A stretch of 64,000 nucleotides of DNA from Candidatus Pedobacter colombiensis (GTDB taxonomy: Bacteria > Bacteroidota > Bacteroidia > Sphingobacteriales > Sphingobacteriaceae), in contig CP119313.1 of NCBI GenBank assembly GCA_029202485.1, forward strand, positions 1,364,001 through 1,428,000. Reading direction: 5' to 3'. A model generated the notes under the pieces. The model saw nothing but the letters and a program-made list of their open reading frames with translations. It was not told the origin of the DNA and made no database searches. The position numbers and the translations under genes are program-made. Positions within the stretch are counted from its first letter, which is position 1. Each line of letters starts with the position of its first letter. Below, piece by piece: positions 25,931-34,697 of the stretch.

Positions 25931-28900
25931 ATGGCAAATTCTAAAGATACCCGCTTTACACTGATGGCATTTCCTCAAGGGATTGATGCAGCTGGAAATC
26001 TTACCATTCATATTCTTTTTATACCCAGGAATTTTAGTCCCCTGGAACTGGTAAATACGATATTCGGAGCTGGAAATGTGGCTAGGCCATTTGCAGATAC
26101 ACAACCTTCTTTTGATGTTGTGGTTGTCAATAATGCAGATGAATTTCCAGGAAAGATTGCAGCAAATGAGCGTACTGAAACCCTTGGATTAAATTATTCT
26201 GATCAGGTAAAGAGGATTTATGAAACCATTAAGCTGGCAAAAAATGAAGATGGCAAGCCTAAATATTTTGATATCGATGAACAGTTAAGCTCAGATAACC
26301 CGGCGCAGTCTGCTGAGCAGCGAGCACCTGCTGCAGAAGATGTCTCAAAATCGGTTAAGAAATATCTCCCGGAAACCTATCGCAAGGCATTCAATTTTAC
26401 AAGTCCCCGGGTTAAGAATGCTGTAACAGACGATAGTTATCATTGCGCGATGCGTGATAACAATCCTCCTGTTCCTGCTCCAAAGTACGATAAGATCAGT
26501 TGGGGTAAGGTATATGCCCATCTGTTAAGGCAGCCCTTGATGGCTGAAAAAGCAGGCTTGTTATATAAAACAGTAGTTACTCTGCAGGCCGATGATTACA
26601 AAAAGGGTGGTTGGTTATATGTAAATGTCACAAATGGAACAACTTATGGCGTCGAGCAGAGTAAGTCGCTTGCCGGCGCAGGAGATGTATTTGTTAAGCG
26701 TTATGCTGCCCGGATTCCGGCTTTGAAAAAGGAGGTGAATGGTGACTTTACTCCAAGAAGCCTATTTTCTGCGATTCTGTTTCCAGTGGTTAAGCAGGGT
26801 GAAAGTCCAGTCGGAATATATGATGAGCTATATATCGAAAATGCGAACTATACAGATGGCTTTGCTAAGGTTGTTCACGTTAACCAACCAGTAAGTGGGA
26901 ATCTCCTTGCTGAAGAGCAGGATGGCTTTCACCCACAAAAAGAAATGGGTATTCGCATGGGTTGGGATGATGAACAGATTCTGATTTGGTACCTCCGTCA
27001 GTTGGCAAAAGACGCCAATGTTAATGGGGGCGTTGATCGTCTGGATGCACCATTAGGTGTTGCTGGTTACCATATTGATGTTAAAGATACAGATGTTCCA
27101 GGTTCTCCCTGGGAAAGCCTTACCGCTGTGCAAAGTAATGGTGATATGCTCCTTGAAGATATAAATATCGGGAGGTATAAAGGAGAATTGCCTTTTCAGG
27201 TTTACCCGGTAAAACTCTATGGAGTGGCTACAAGTAATTACTGGTTGCCCATGTATTTTGCCAATTGGAATGATCATTCTCTTGTGATTCCAGATAAAAC
27301 GGCTTCAGAGATTCACCTGATTGCCGAAGGTATGCAGAATGTGAACGGGACTTTAGAAAACCGAAATGTAAAATTGAGTGATACTTATTCGCCGGTAACC
27401 GCAAATGTAAAACTGCGTTATGGAAAAGCCTATAACTTTCGTGTGAGACTAACGGATTTGACCGGTGGTGGCCCTGATGAAACTAAACAACCAAATAATT
27501 TGAGTAGGAGCAGTGAGGCCACAACTCGTTTTAAACGTTATGTTGCTCCTTATGCTTTAGAGATCGTTAATAAAGATGAAGTGCTGGATTCTACAGATGA
27601 CCTGAATTTTGAAGGTGATACCTTGATTGTTAAGCGTCCGCTGATTGGTTATCCATCTGTCGTTTACACGGGGAGATACAGTGACCCGGTTTCATTGCTC
27701 AAAGCTTCAATTCAATCTCAGTTGGCAGCTGCGCTCCCTGGTCAGACCGCTAATGTTAATATTGGTCTTTCTGATCCGGATGTGACCCGGGTTGCCATTA
27801 AAGTAGAAGTTGAAACCCTCCAAATGGATAATCTGGCCAGTGATAATGGTAAGGAACATTACATTACCATTTATAACACTTTCAGGAAATTCGATGACCG
27901 TAATTTTGATGGCGAGCTTCAGTTGAAATTTCAGTACAAGGATTATGCGATATTGAATTTCAATGATCTTCCTTTTCACCCTTTTGATAATGCAGGGGAT
28001 AATGCCACAATTGCTGCTGATCATGGCGATCTTATTTTGCCCACCTGCAGGAATATCAGGCTTACCATTCGGGGAGTAGGTGATAGCGATGATGGTTATT
28101 GGGGAAATGTCTCAGCGGATGACGCTTTGGATAGTCGTTACGGTAAAGTTACGATCCTTAAGATGCGACGTGATTCTGTAAGGGAAACGCAATTGTTCAG
28201 CGGAATAGATGATCCACAACGGTTGCAAGGGATTTATTTGCAGCCAGATCCTGTGCCAGTTTATAATGGCCGGGTAACTGTTGAACAAATTTTACCCCTT
28301 AGTGAAGGCTTGCCAAATATTGTACAAAGGCTAGCCAAGCAGCTGGATGTAAATAGCAATGAAATGACGCTTATTGGGAACAAAGGCGAACGCACATTAT
28401 TTTGGTGTAGTAACTTGATTAGGCATACCCTGAGTCCGGATAACAGCAGCATTACTTTCGCAGGAAAGAACGAGCTGGCCCATCACTGGTTAGTGGTAAC
28501 CACATTGAATATTAACCGTGATTGGAGTTGGGATGGTCTGGAAACCTTGAGCTTTACGATTGAGCGTAGAAAAAGTCTGGAAGATAATCCTATTGATCCG
28601 GCTGCTCGCGAAGCAAAGATTAAAAGTTTATCCTATCAACCGATTGGGAGTTTGGAAACTCGGCGTATTGCTCCGTTTCAGGCTATTCAAAACGGTGATG
28701 ATGGCTATATCCATCGTGAATACACCCGTATTATCTTAATCGATATCGTTGATCCATTGCCTGTTGCTGGTAAAAATCCAGACACTATCCTTACACAATA
28801 CAGGATAACGCCGCTGTTTAAAACGGGTATTATCCCTGATGTCGAATCTTTTGAAACCAAAGACCTGTTGTTGCCTGTTACCGTAAATCCGAGCCAGGTT

Positions 28901-30055
28901 CCTAAAGTAACAGGTGCCGGCATTGCACTCTCACCTTATGTGCGTAATGAGAAATATTCTGCTACCGAAGCCAGAAGAAGGTTTTTATGGTTGGAATTTG
29001 AAAATGGGCCTGATGATCCCAGAGACGCCTTGTTTGCCAGGCCATTGGCTTATGCTCCCGATCAGCTGATTAGTAATAATCATCCTTCTTTATATGCAAT
29101 TGATGAAGAGCCAAGGCTTCCGGTTGATCCTGAATACACACGTGTGATTATCCCTGACTCAGCTCATGACCATGTGGGTTTGAAAGCCATGCAGAAAATG
29201 GAAAAATCTACTGATGGCCATCAATTTTATTTACTTCCACTCCCTGAAGGTTTACATAGTGAAAGTGCTGAACTATTTGGTTTTTATACTTACGAGTTTA
29301 GATTTGGACACACAGATCAATTGTGGAGTACCGGACAGGGGCGCTTTGGTCGTCCTTTCCATTTAACGGGGCTGCAGCATCCGGCACCAAATTTATTATG
29401 TACAGTAAATCGTGACGAAAAACAAATCAGGGTAAAGGCACCATTCGCTATGGCTGTGCATAATGGGCAAAATGTTACTGCTAATCCTCCGCGAACTTCT
29501 ATCTGGTGTTTATTATATGCACAAGTGAAACAGGCCGATGGAATGGGATATCGTAATATTCTAATTGGAGAAAAGAATTTAGTTTATAAAGTAGTGGGTA
29601 TTCTGAATAATCCCATACGTCATGGTCAAGATGCAGCGGGGCTTAAGGAAGCTAAACGTCTTGCTATTCAACAACAATATTTACAGGTAGCGCAACAAAA
29701 AGAAGCTGTAAAATATAGTGAGGGGATGTGGTTAAATGCTGAGGTTGAAGAAATTCTTGATTTGTATGGTTTACCTATTGATTCTCCGCTTAGTGTACTT
29801 TGTGTAGAAGTATTTGGCTATATACGTAACCTGGCCGATCACGTTACTGATTTGGAAACAGTTAAAGCCAAAATGATTGAAAGCGTTACTGTAAATCTTG
29901 ATCAAGCTGTGGGCGCTTATTTAAGTAAAACACTTAAGAAGCCTATTGAACCAAATATTGACGATTCACTTCCAATGAGTGATGAGCTTGGTTTATATCG
30001 AATTTTGCGAACTTCTCCTTTAACTGAAGTTCCATTTATATGCTGTACAGAATAG
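25931..30055 (+). CDS. Giant uncharacterised protein (1374 aa), second of a pair
   Basis: I do not recognise this family. There is no signal peptide, lipobox or transmembrane helix. Residues ~120-150 include an Ala/Glu/Ser-rich linker. Much of the protein looks like beta-sandwich modules: fibronectin-III-like strand patterns appear near 490-515 (YGKAYNFRVRLTDLTGGGPD) and near 1115-1150 (FGFYTYEFRFGHTDQLWSTG), which is inference from pattern only. Residues ~1236-1340 are helical (AKRLAIQQQYLQVAQQKEAV). It ends with two adjacent Cys (FICCTE). The stop codon lies in a perfect inverted repeat. Tandem arrangement with the 1757-residue gene suggests a two-component system or complex. Confidence 0.85.
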   Translation: MANSKDTRFTLMAFPQGIDAAGNLTIHILFIPRNFSPLELVNTIFGAGNVARPFADTQPSFDVVVVNNADEFPGKIAANERTETLGLNYSDQVKRIYETIKLAKNEDGKPKYFDIDEQLSSDNPAQSAEQRAPAAEDVSKSVKKYLPETYRKAFNFTSPRVKNAVTDDSYHCAMRDNNPPVPAPKYDKISWGKVYAHLLRQPLMAEKAGLLYKTVVTLQADDYKKGGWLYVNVTNGTTYGVEQSKSLAGAGDVFVKRYAARIPALKKEVNGDFTPRSLFSAILFPVVKQGESPVGIYDELYIENANYTDGFAKVVHVNQPVSGNLLAEEQDGFHPQKEMGIRMGWDDEQILIWYLRQLAKDANVNGGVDRLDAPLGVAGYHIDVKDTDVPGSPWESLTAVQSNGDMLLEDINIGRYKGELPFQVYPVKLYGVATSNYWLPMYFANWNDHSLVIPDKTASEIHLIAEGMQNVNGTLENRNVKLSDTYSPVTANVKLRYGKAYNFRVRLTDLTGGGPDETKQPNNLSRSSEATTRFKRYVAPYALEIVNKDEVLDSTDDLNFEGDTLIVKRPLIGYPSVVYTGRYSDPVSLLKASIQSQLAAALPGQTANVNIGLSDPDVTRVAIKVEVETLQMDNLASDNGKEHYITIYNTFRKFDDRNFDGELQLKFQYKDYAILNFNDLPFHPFDNAGDNATIAADHGDLILPTCRNIRLTIRGVGDSDDGYWGNVSADDALDSRYGKVTILKMRRDSVRETQLFSGIDDPQRLQGIYLQPDPVPVYNGRVTVEQILPLSEGLPNIVQRLAKQLDVNSNEMTLIGNKGERTLFWCSNLIRHTLSPDNSSITFAGKNELAHHWLVVTTLNINRDWSWDGLETLSFTIERRKSLEDNPIDPAAREAKIKSLSYQPIGSLETRRIAPFQAIQNGDDGYIHREYTRIILIDIVDPLPVAGKNPDTILTQYRITPLFKTGIIPDVESFETKDLLLPVTVNPSQVPKVTGAGIALSPYVRNEKYSATEARRRFLWLEFENGPDDPRDALFARPLAYAPDQLISNNHPSLYAIDEEPRLPVDPEYTRVIIPDSAHDHVGLKAMQKMEKSTDGHQFYLLPLPEGLHSESAELFGFYTYEFRFGHTDQLWSTGQGRFGRPFHLTGLQHPAPNLLCTVNRDEKQIRVKAPFAMAVHNGQNVTANPPRTSIWCLLYAQVKQADGMGYRNILIGEKNLVYKVVGILNNPIRHGQDAAGLKEAKRLAIQQQYLQVAQQKEAVKYSEGMWLNAEVEEILDLYGLPIDSPLSVLCVEVFGYIRNLADHVTDLETVKAKMIESVTVNLDQAVGAYLSKTLKKPIEPNIDDSLPMSDELGLYRILRTSPLTEVPFICCTE

Positions 30056-30072
30056 TCTTGTTATTCTGTACA
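30044..30072. terminator. Perfect 11-bp inverted repeat spanning the second giant gene's stop codon
   Basis: TGTACAGAATA at 30044-30054 is exactly complementary to 30062-30072 around a 7-base loop. It has no T-tract, so it could be an RNA-stabilising 3' hairpin, a factor-dependent terminator or a protein-binding site. It sits between convergent genes. Confidence 0.5.
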
Positions 30073-30096
30073 ACATATGTCTTATGTGAGAACGAC

Positions 30097-31722
30097 TTAT
30101 TTTGAATACATCTGTGCTCTCAATTCTGCAACATCAGGACTGGTGATGTACTCATCATACGTCATCATTTTATCAATAGCACCTTTAGGTGTCAATTCAA
30201 TAATACGTGTAGCAACAGATTCTGTTAAAGCATGATCTCGTGAGGTAAACAATGCTGTTCCTTTAAAATCTTTTAATCCGTTGTTTAAAGCTGTGATCGA
30301 CTCCAGATCCAGGTGATTCGTTGGCTCGTCAAACATTAACAAGTTAGCATGTCTCAACATCATTTGTGAGAACATACAACGCATCTTTTCACCACCTGAT
30401 AATACTTTTACATTTTTCAATACCTCTTCACCAGAAAAAAGCATTCTACCTAAAAAGCTTCTTACAAACTGCTCATCCTGATCAGTACCAGAATACTCGC
30501 GCAACCAATCAACAAGGTTTTCATCTTTACCTTCAAAATAAAGAGAATTGTCATTCGGGATGTCGGCCGTATTAATAGTCACACCAAACTTAAATTCACC
30601 TGTATAATTCTTTTCGCGTTCAGTAAGTACATTGTAAAACGCTGTAGTAGCTAAGCTATTTTGCGATAGAATTGCGATTTTATCTCCTTTATTAACCATG
30701 AAGCTCACGTTTTTGAACATCACGTCGCCATTTAAGGTGCAAGATAAATTCTCCACCTGTAAAATCTGATCGCCAGCTTCTCTACCTAAATTGTTGAATA
30801 GAATAGCAGGGTATTTACGGCTTGAAGCCTTAATCTCAGAAATATCGATCTTATCCAAAGCCTTTTTACGGGAAGTCGCCTGTTTAGATTTAGACGCATT
30901 GGCGCTAAAGCGCTGAATAAACTCTTGTAATTCTTTAACTTTCTCTTCCAGTTTTTTGTTTTGGTCACTGCGTTGTTTTAAAGCAAGCTGGCTCGACTCA
31001 TACCAGAAGGTATAGTTACCAGAGTAAATACTCATTTTGCTGAAGTCGATGTCTACAATATGCGTACAAACCGCATCTAAAAAGTGCCTATCGTGAGATA
31101 CTACCAGTACGATGCTTTGGTAGTCAGCAAGGAAATTCTCTAACCATGCGATGGTGTCGATGTCCAAATCATTGGTAGGCTCATCCAGTAATAAGATGTC
31201 AGGATTACCAAATAGGGCCTGTGCTAATAACACACGTACCTTTTGGTTACCATCTAATTCTTTTAGTTGTTTATAATGATGCTCTTCTTTTATACCAAGG
31301 TTGCTTAACATGGTAGCTGCATTGCTTTCCATATTCCAGCCGTCCATTTCAGCAAACCTGTTTTCCAGTTCACCTGCGCGTTCACCATCCTTATCAGAAA
31401 AATCTTCTTTCAAATAAATGGCGTCTTTTTCTTTCATGATGTCGTACAATTCCTTGTGTCCCATCATTACGGTTTCGATTACGCTAAATTCATCAAATTC
31501 ATAGTGGTTTTGTTTTAAAACCGCCATACGTTCTCCAGGTGTAAAAGCTACGCTACCGGTAGTTTGGCTCACTTCACCTGATAAAATTTTAAGGAAAGTA
31601 GATTTACCTGCGCCGTTAGCTCCAATTACCCCATAGCAGTTGCCCTGAGTAAATTTTAAGTTTACATCTTCAAATAAAGTTCTCTTTCCGTAACGGAGTG
31701 ATAAATTAGAAACTGAAATCAT
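30097..31722 (-). CDS. ABC-F family ATPase (YbiT-like)
   Basis: A 541-residue soluble protein with two ABC domains and no membrane part; ABC-F proteins act on ribosomes, and some protect against antibiotics. Domain 1 has Walker A GANGAGKST (~34-42) and Walker B ILLLDEPTNDLD, but its signature is LDGNQ instead of LSGGQ, a feature known in the YbiT subgroup. A Lys/Glu-rich linker (~240-300) follows. Domain 2 has a degenerate Walker A (SQNSLATTA in place of GxxGxGKS/T), an intact LSGGEKMR signature and FDEPTNHLDL. The start is supported by a -7 element 20 bases upstream. It is divergent from two small genes and convergent with the giant pair. Confidence 0.92.
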   Translation of the reverse strand: MISVSNLSLRYGKRTLFEDVNLKFTQGNCYGVIGANGAGKSTFLKILSGEVSQTTGSVAFTPGERMAVLKQNHYEFDEFSVIETVMMGHKELYDIMKEKDAIYLKEDFSDKDGERAGELENRFAEMDGWNMESNAATMLSNLGIKEEHHYKQLKELDGNQKVRVLLAQALFGNPDILLLDEPTNDLDIDTIAWLENFLADYQSIVLVVSHDRHFLDAVCTHIVDIDFSKMSIYSGNYTFWYESSQLALKQRSDQNKKLEEKVKELQEFIQRFSANASKSKQATSRKKALDKIDISEIKASSRKYPAILFNNLGREAGDQILQVENLSCTLNGDVMFKNVSFMVNKGDKIAILSQNSLATTAFYNVLTEREKNYTGEFKFGVTINTADIPNDNSLYFEGKDENLVDWLREYSGTDQDEQFVRSFLGRMLFSGEEVLKNVKVLSGGEKMRCMFSQMMLRHANLLMFDEPTNHLDLESITALNNGLKDFKGTALFTSRDHALTESVATRIIELTPKGAIDKMMTYDEYITSPDVAELRAQMYSK

Positions 31723-31741
31723 ATTGCTGAAAAATAAGCCG

Positions 31742-31749
31742 CAAAGGTA
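31742..31749 (-). promoter_or_regulatory. -7 element for the ABC-F gene
   Basis: The minus strand reads TACCTTTG, a perfect TAnnTTTG, 20 bases before the start codon. Confidence 0.5.
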
Positions 31750-31796
31750 AGTATAATTTATAAAATCGATTTGTTTCCCATTTGATTTAAATCAAT

Positions 31797-31804
31797 TATA
31801 TTTG
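31797..31804 (+). promoter_or_regulatory. -7 element for the 96-aa membrane protein gene
   Basis: TATATTTG matches TAnnTTTG exactly. A TTG at 31771-31773 lies 23 bases upstream, at the long end of allowed spacing. The leader would be about 22 bases. Confidence 0.55.
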
Positions 31805-31831
31805 ATATGACATCATTTAAATTTAAGCTAT

Positions 31832-32122
31832 ATGTTAAATAAAAGTATATCAGATAGAACAATCCTTTTTGCAGAGGTCATATCTGCAGCCTATTTTCTA
31901 ATATTTTTTAGTAATGTATTACAGTATGTCGATACAGTATTTGTGAGAGTAATAGGGGAATTTCTGACGATTCCAATGATTATTCTTCAGTTGGGCATTA
32001 TTGTGTATATGCTAAACGTGGTTTTGATCAAGAAGCTTAAACCATCTGTTGAATTGACAATAGGATCTATAATTGCTGTTGGCATTGCAATTTTAATAAC
32101 AATCCTTTTTTTGCGTGGATAA
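31832..32122 (+). CDS. Small integral membrane protein (96 aa)
   Basis: An unrecognised 96-residue protein with three predicted transmembrane helices (~10-30, ~40-63, ~75-94) separated by short loops, one basic (LIKKLKPS). It has its own -7 promoter element and overlaps the next gene by 8 bases, so the two are translationally coupled. No catalytic motif is visible; function unknown. Confidence 0.7.
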   Translation: MLNKSISDRTILFAEVISAAYFLIFFSNVLQYVDTVFVRVIGEFLTIPMIILQLGIIVYMLNVVLIKKLKPSVELTIGSIIAVGIAILITILFLRG

Positions 32123-32681
32123 AAAAGAGTTAACTGCAAGGTTGGATACACCAATGAAATCTCAGATGGTCGCTAACTCCACTGCTATTATTGAAAACCA
32201 TGACCTGGATATTGGTGATTTGTTTGATATCAGTTTTCATAAGAAGAAGGAAATTGCGTTTAGGGCAGCATGGATGTTGGAGTATATTGTTACACATGAG
32301 CCTTTGCAATTTTACCCTCATATAGAGGCATTTTTATTGTTGTTGCCTAAACAGAAAAATCCTTCGGCAATGCGGCATTATGCTAAAATTGTGGCTCTGA
32401 TGACAGAACGGAAGTCTAGCTTGTTATATAAGGAAGCGTTGGGTAGGCTAACTATAGAGCCCTTAATTGAATTGTTGTTTATCTGGTTGGTTGAGCGAGA
32501 GACTCTTGTTGCAACTAAAGTACATTGTATGCAAGCCCTTGCCAATCTGGTACCCCGTTATAACTGGATTAAAGATGAGTTACTGGAAACTGTTGATCAC
32601 CTGATGGGGATAGAAAGTATTGCTTTTTTCGCAAGGGCTAAAATGGTCAAAAAGCAATTGAAAAAAGAAGCGGAAAAATAG
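32115..32681 (+). CDS. Helical, HEAT-repeat-like protein (188 aa)
   Basis: An uncharacterised, all-alpha soluble protein. Paired amphipathic helices (AFRAAWMLEYIVTHEP, MRHYAKIVALMTE, KVHCMQALANLVPRY) suggest HEAT/ARM-like packing (inference). The best start is a GTG at 32115 that overlaps the end of the upstream membrane protein gene by 8 bases; the first in-frame ATG is at 32154 and would leave a 31-base gap. The Lys-rich C-terminus ends the chain. Coupling to the membrane protein suggests a joint role, but none can be named. Confidence 0.7.
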   Translation: MDKKELTARLDTPMKSQMVANSTAIIENHDLDIGDLFDISFHKKKEIAFRAAWMLEYIVTHEPLQFYPHIEAFLLLLPKQKNPSAMRHYAKIVALMTERKSSLLYKEALGRLTIEPLIELLFIWLVERETLVATKVHCMQALANLVPRYNWIKDELLETVDHLMGIESIAFFARAKMVKKQLKKEAEK

Positions 32682-32743
32682 TGCTATTGGTCTGTGGAAC
32701 AAAAGTATTACATGTCTTGTACACTTTGACTGACTAGAAATTC

Positions 32744-32751
32744 TATTTTTG
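32744..32751 (+). promoter_or_regulatory. -7 element for the nitroreductase gene
   Basis: TATTTTTG is a perfect TAnnTTTG, 31 bases before the ATG at 32783. A TTTG at 32725-32728 is 15 bases upstream, a short spacer. Confidence 0.5.
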
Positions 32752-32782
32752 CAGCAAACACAGGCGCTCGATAGGATGAATT

Positions 32783-33361
32783 ATGGAAGACGAAATAACG
32801 ATTTTAACTAATATTATAAAACGCAGGAGAAGTATTTTTCCTGTTAGCTATACAGGAGAGGAGATACCTGTAGCCGTAATTAAACAGATTCTGGAAAGTG
32901 CAAACTACGCACCAACACATAAACTTACCGAACCGTGGCGCTTCATCGTATTCAGAAATGAGGGCAAGATTAAACTGGGACAAGAATTGGCACGCTTGTA
33001 TAAAGAAATGACTCCTGCGCATCAGTTTCTCCAGAAAAAATACGATAGTATTATTGAAAAGGCACAACAATCGAGTTGTATCATCACGCTAAATGCACAA
33101 TTAAATTCAGATAAAGTTCCTGAATGGGAAGAACTTGCCGCTTTGGCCTGTGCAGTACAAAATATGGCACTTACTGCCGAAGCCCTGAAGGTAGGAGCTT
33201 ATTGGAGTTCGCCGGGGATGATTGCAGATTTGAAAGAATATCTTAACTTAGGTAAAACGGAAAAATGTTTTGGCCTCTTTTATATGGGCTATCATAACGA
33301 AGAGCCTAGAGAAGCCAAGCGTACATCAATAGAAGAGAAAGTTAAATGGGTAGAGTCGTAG
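32783..33361 (+). CDS. Nitroreductase family FMN oxidoreductase
   Basis: A 192-residue cytosolic flavin enzyme of the nitroreductase superfamily (NfsA/NfsB/YdjA-like), reducing nitro compounds or quinones with NAD(P)H. The FMN-phosphate motif RRRSIFPVSYTGE begins near residue 14, APTHKLTEPWRFIVF near 43-57 contacts FMN, and the C-terminal GLFYMGY is typical. Size and the short form resemble the YdjA group. The gene ends 3 bases before the Gre-like gene, so the two form an operon. Confidence 0.88.
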   Translation: MEDEITILTNIIKRRRSIFPVSYTGEEIPVAVIKQILESANYAPTHKLTEPWRFIVFRNEGKIKLGQELARLYKEMTPAHQFLQKKYDSIIEKAQQSSCIITLNAQLNSDKVPEWEELAALACAVQNMALTAEALKVGAYWSSPGMIADLKEYLNLGKTEKCFGLFYMGYHNEEPREAKRTSIEEKVKWVES

Positions 33362-33364
33362 TTT

Positions 33365-33811
33365 ATGAATAAGGAAAATTTGTACCAGCTTTGTTTAAGT
33401 TTTATTGAACAGAGAATCCAAACCGCTGAGACAGCACTGCAACAAGCTCGTGAGGCCAGCAATGACGATACAAAGAGTAGCGCTGGCGATAAATATGAAA
33501 CCAGTAGAGAAATGATGCAGCAGGATATTGATCGTAATAAACGGCTGTTGATAGATGCAGAAGACAATAGAAAAGTGCTGGAAACCATTGGACACACATC
33601 CATAACAGATAGTATTCGAGGTGGAAGTTTGGTGTATACCAATCAAGGTATTTTTTACATTAGCATTAGTGCGGGACAGCTTCAAGCTGAAGGTAAAACT
33701 GTATTTGCTATTTCGGCAGCTTCACCAATTGGTAAATTGATGTTGGGTAAGCAAAAGAAAGACAGCTTTACTTTTAACGGTAAAAACTATGTAATCGAAG
33801 ATATCGCTTAA
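33365..33811 (+). CDS. Gre-factor C-terminal-like protein
   Basis: A 148-residue cytosolic protein. Residues ~1-75 are charged and helical (EQRIQTAETALQQAREASND), compatible with a coiled coil. The last ~35 residues (VFAISAASPIGKLMLGKQKKD) match the GreA/GreB C-terminal FKBP-like domain: S-P-(I/L)-G-x-A-L-x-G-x-x. Sequences like this in Bacteroidota are sometimes labelled 3-oxoacyl-ACP synthase, which I consider wrong because no thiolase motif is present. It could bind the RNA polymerase secondary channel; tip acidic residues are not obvious. It is cotranscribed with the nitroreductase and convergent with a deacetylase gene 2 bases away. Confidence 0.7.
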   Translation: MNKENLYQLCLSFIEQRIQTAETALQQAREASNDDTKSSAGDKYETSREMMQQDIDRNKRLLIDAEDNRKVLETIGHTSITDSIRGGSLVYTNQGIFYISISAGQLQAEGKTVFAISAASPIGKLMLGKQKKDSFTFNGKNYVIEDIA

Positions 33812-33813
33812 TG

Positions 33814-34671
33814 CTATTTAAAGCTCTTGTTGATGCTATGATATAGGTTCCTGGCTGTATAGGTTCCAGGATCTATAATGCGTCTTATGGTATAGGTCGG
33901 ATTGTTCTCATCACGCTTGGTCGACAATATAAAAGCGGCCTTAAATCCGTGGTCTTTTAATTTAGACAATGTTGATGCTTTAAATACACCATATGGGTAG
34001 GCAAAGTATTCAACTTTTTTTCCGGTAATGGCTTCTAATGTTTTTGTTGGCTTATCTATCTGTATATCCCAGTCCTCATCAGTAAACTGAGCAAAGTTTT
34101 TATGGTCCCAGGTATGGCTGGCAATTACATGTCCATCATCGGAAAGCTCTTTAATTTGCGCTTTGCTCATGTATCTTGGTCGACCAATAGAAACAGTCAT
34201 GATGAAAAATACACCCTTAAATCCATGCTTTTTTAATTCCTTAGCGCCAACTGTATACTGATCAAGGTCCGTATCGTCAAAAGTGATCATGATTGGCTTT
34301 TCCGGCAGGGTGGTACCGTATTTTAGATAATCGTACAGTTGATCAGGTAAAATGGTATGATAGCCACTATCGGCAAGCATTTTCATGTGCTCGGCAAATT
34401 TAACAGGTGGCATGATGTCATCATGTGCGCGCTTAGAGTCGCTGGCCTTCCAATCTCTGATCTGATGGTAACAAAGTACCGGTACTTCCTTTTTACTTAA
34501 AATTTCGGCCGCAGTTGCTTCTTTTCTATTTGTACTGTCTGGCTTTGGCTCTGCTATTTTTTGATTTGTTGTAATCAGTTCGGCCTTAGCTGTTTTGTGT
34601 TTGATCACATTGGTACAAGCTGCTGTGCAAAACACAGCAGCTATAATGCTTATAAAAAAGGTGTATTTCAT
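33814..34671 (-). CDS. NodB-domain polysaccharide deacetylase lipoprotein (copy 2)
   Basis: A 285-residue exported lipoprotein: hydrophobic N-terminus with lipobox FCTAAC, so lipid-anchored. The NodB carbohydrate esterase 4 domain shows motif 1 TFDDTDLDQ (TFDD present but not the usual DG), motif 2 HTWDHKNF (HxxxH metal His pair), and motif 3 YFAYPYGV. It probably removes N- or O-acetyl groups from cell-surface or wall polysaccharide. It is a close tandem paralogue of the adjacent upstream gene, which ends 26 bases before it, so both are likely in one transcript. Confidence 0.87.
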   Translation of the reverse strand: MKYTFFISIIAAVFCTAACTNVIKHKTAKAELITTNQKIAEPKPDSTNRKEATAAEILSKKEVPVLCYHQIRDWKASDSKRAHDDIMPPVKFAEHMKMLADSGYHTILPDQLYDYLKYGTTLPEKPIMITFDDTDLDQYTVGAKELKKHGFKGVFFIMTVSIGRPRYMSKAQIKELSDDGHVIASHTWDHKNFAQFTDEDWDIQIDKPTKTLEAITGKKVEYFAYPYGVFKASTLSKLKDHGFKAAFILSTKRDENNPTYTIRRIIDPGTYTARNLYHSINKSFK

Positions 34672-34697
34672 TATTGGGTTGCTAAAATTAATTAGCG

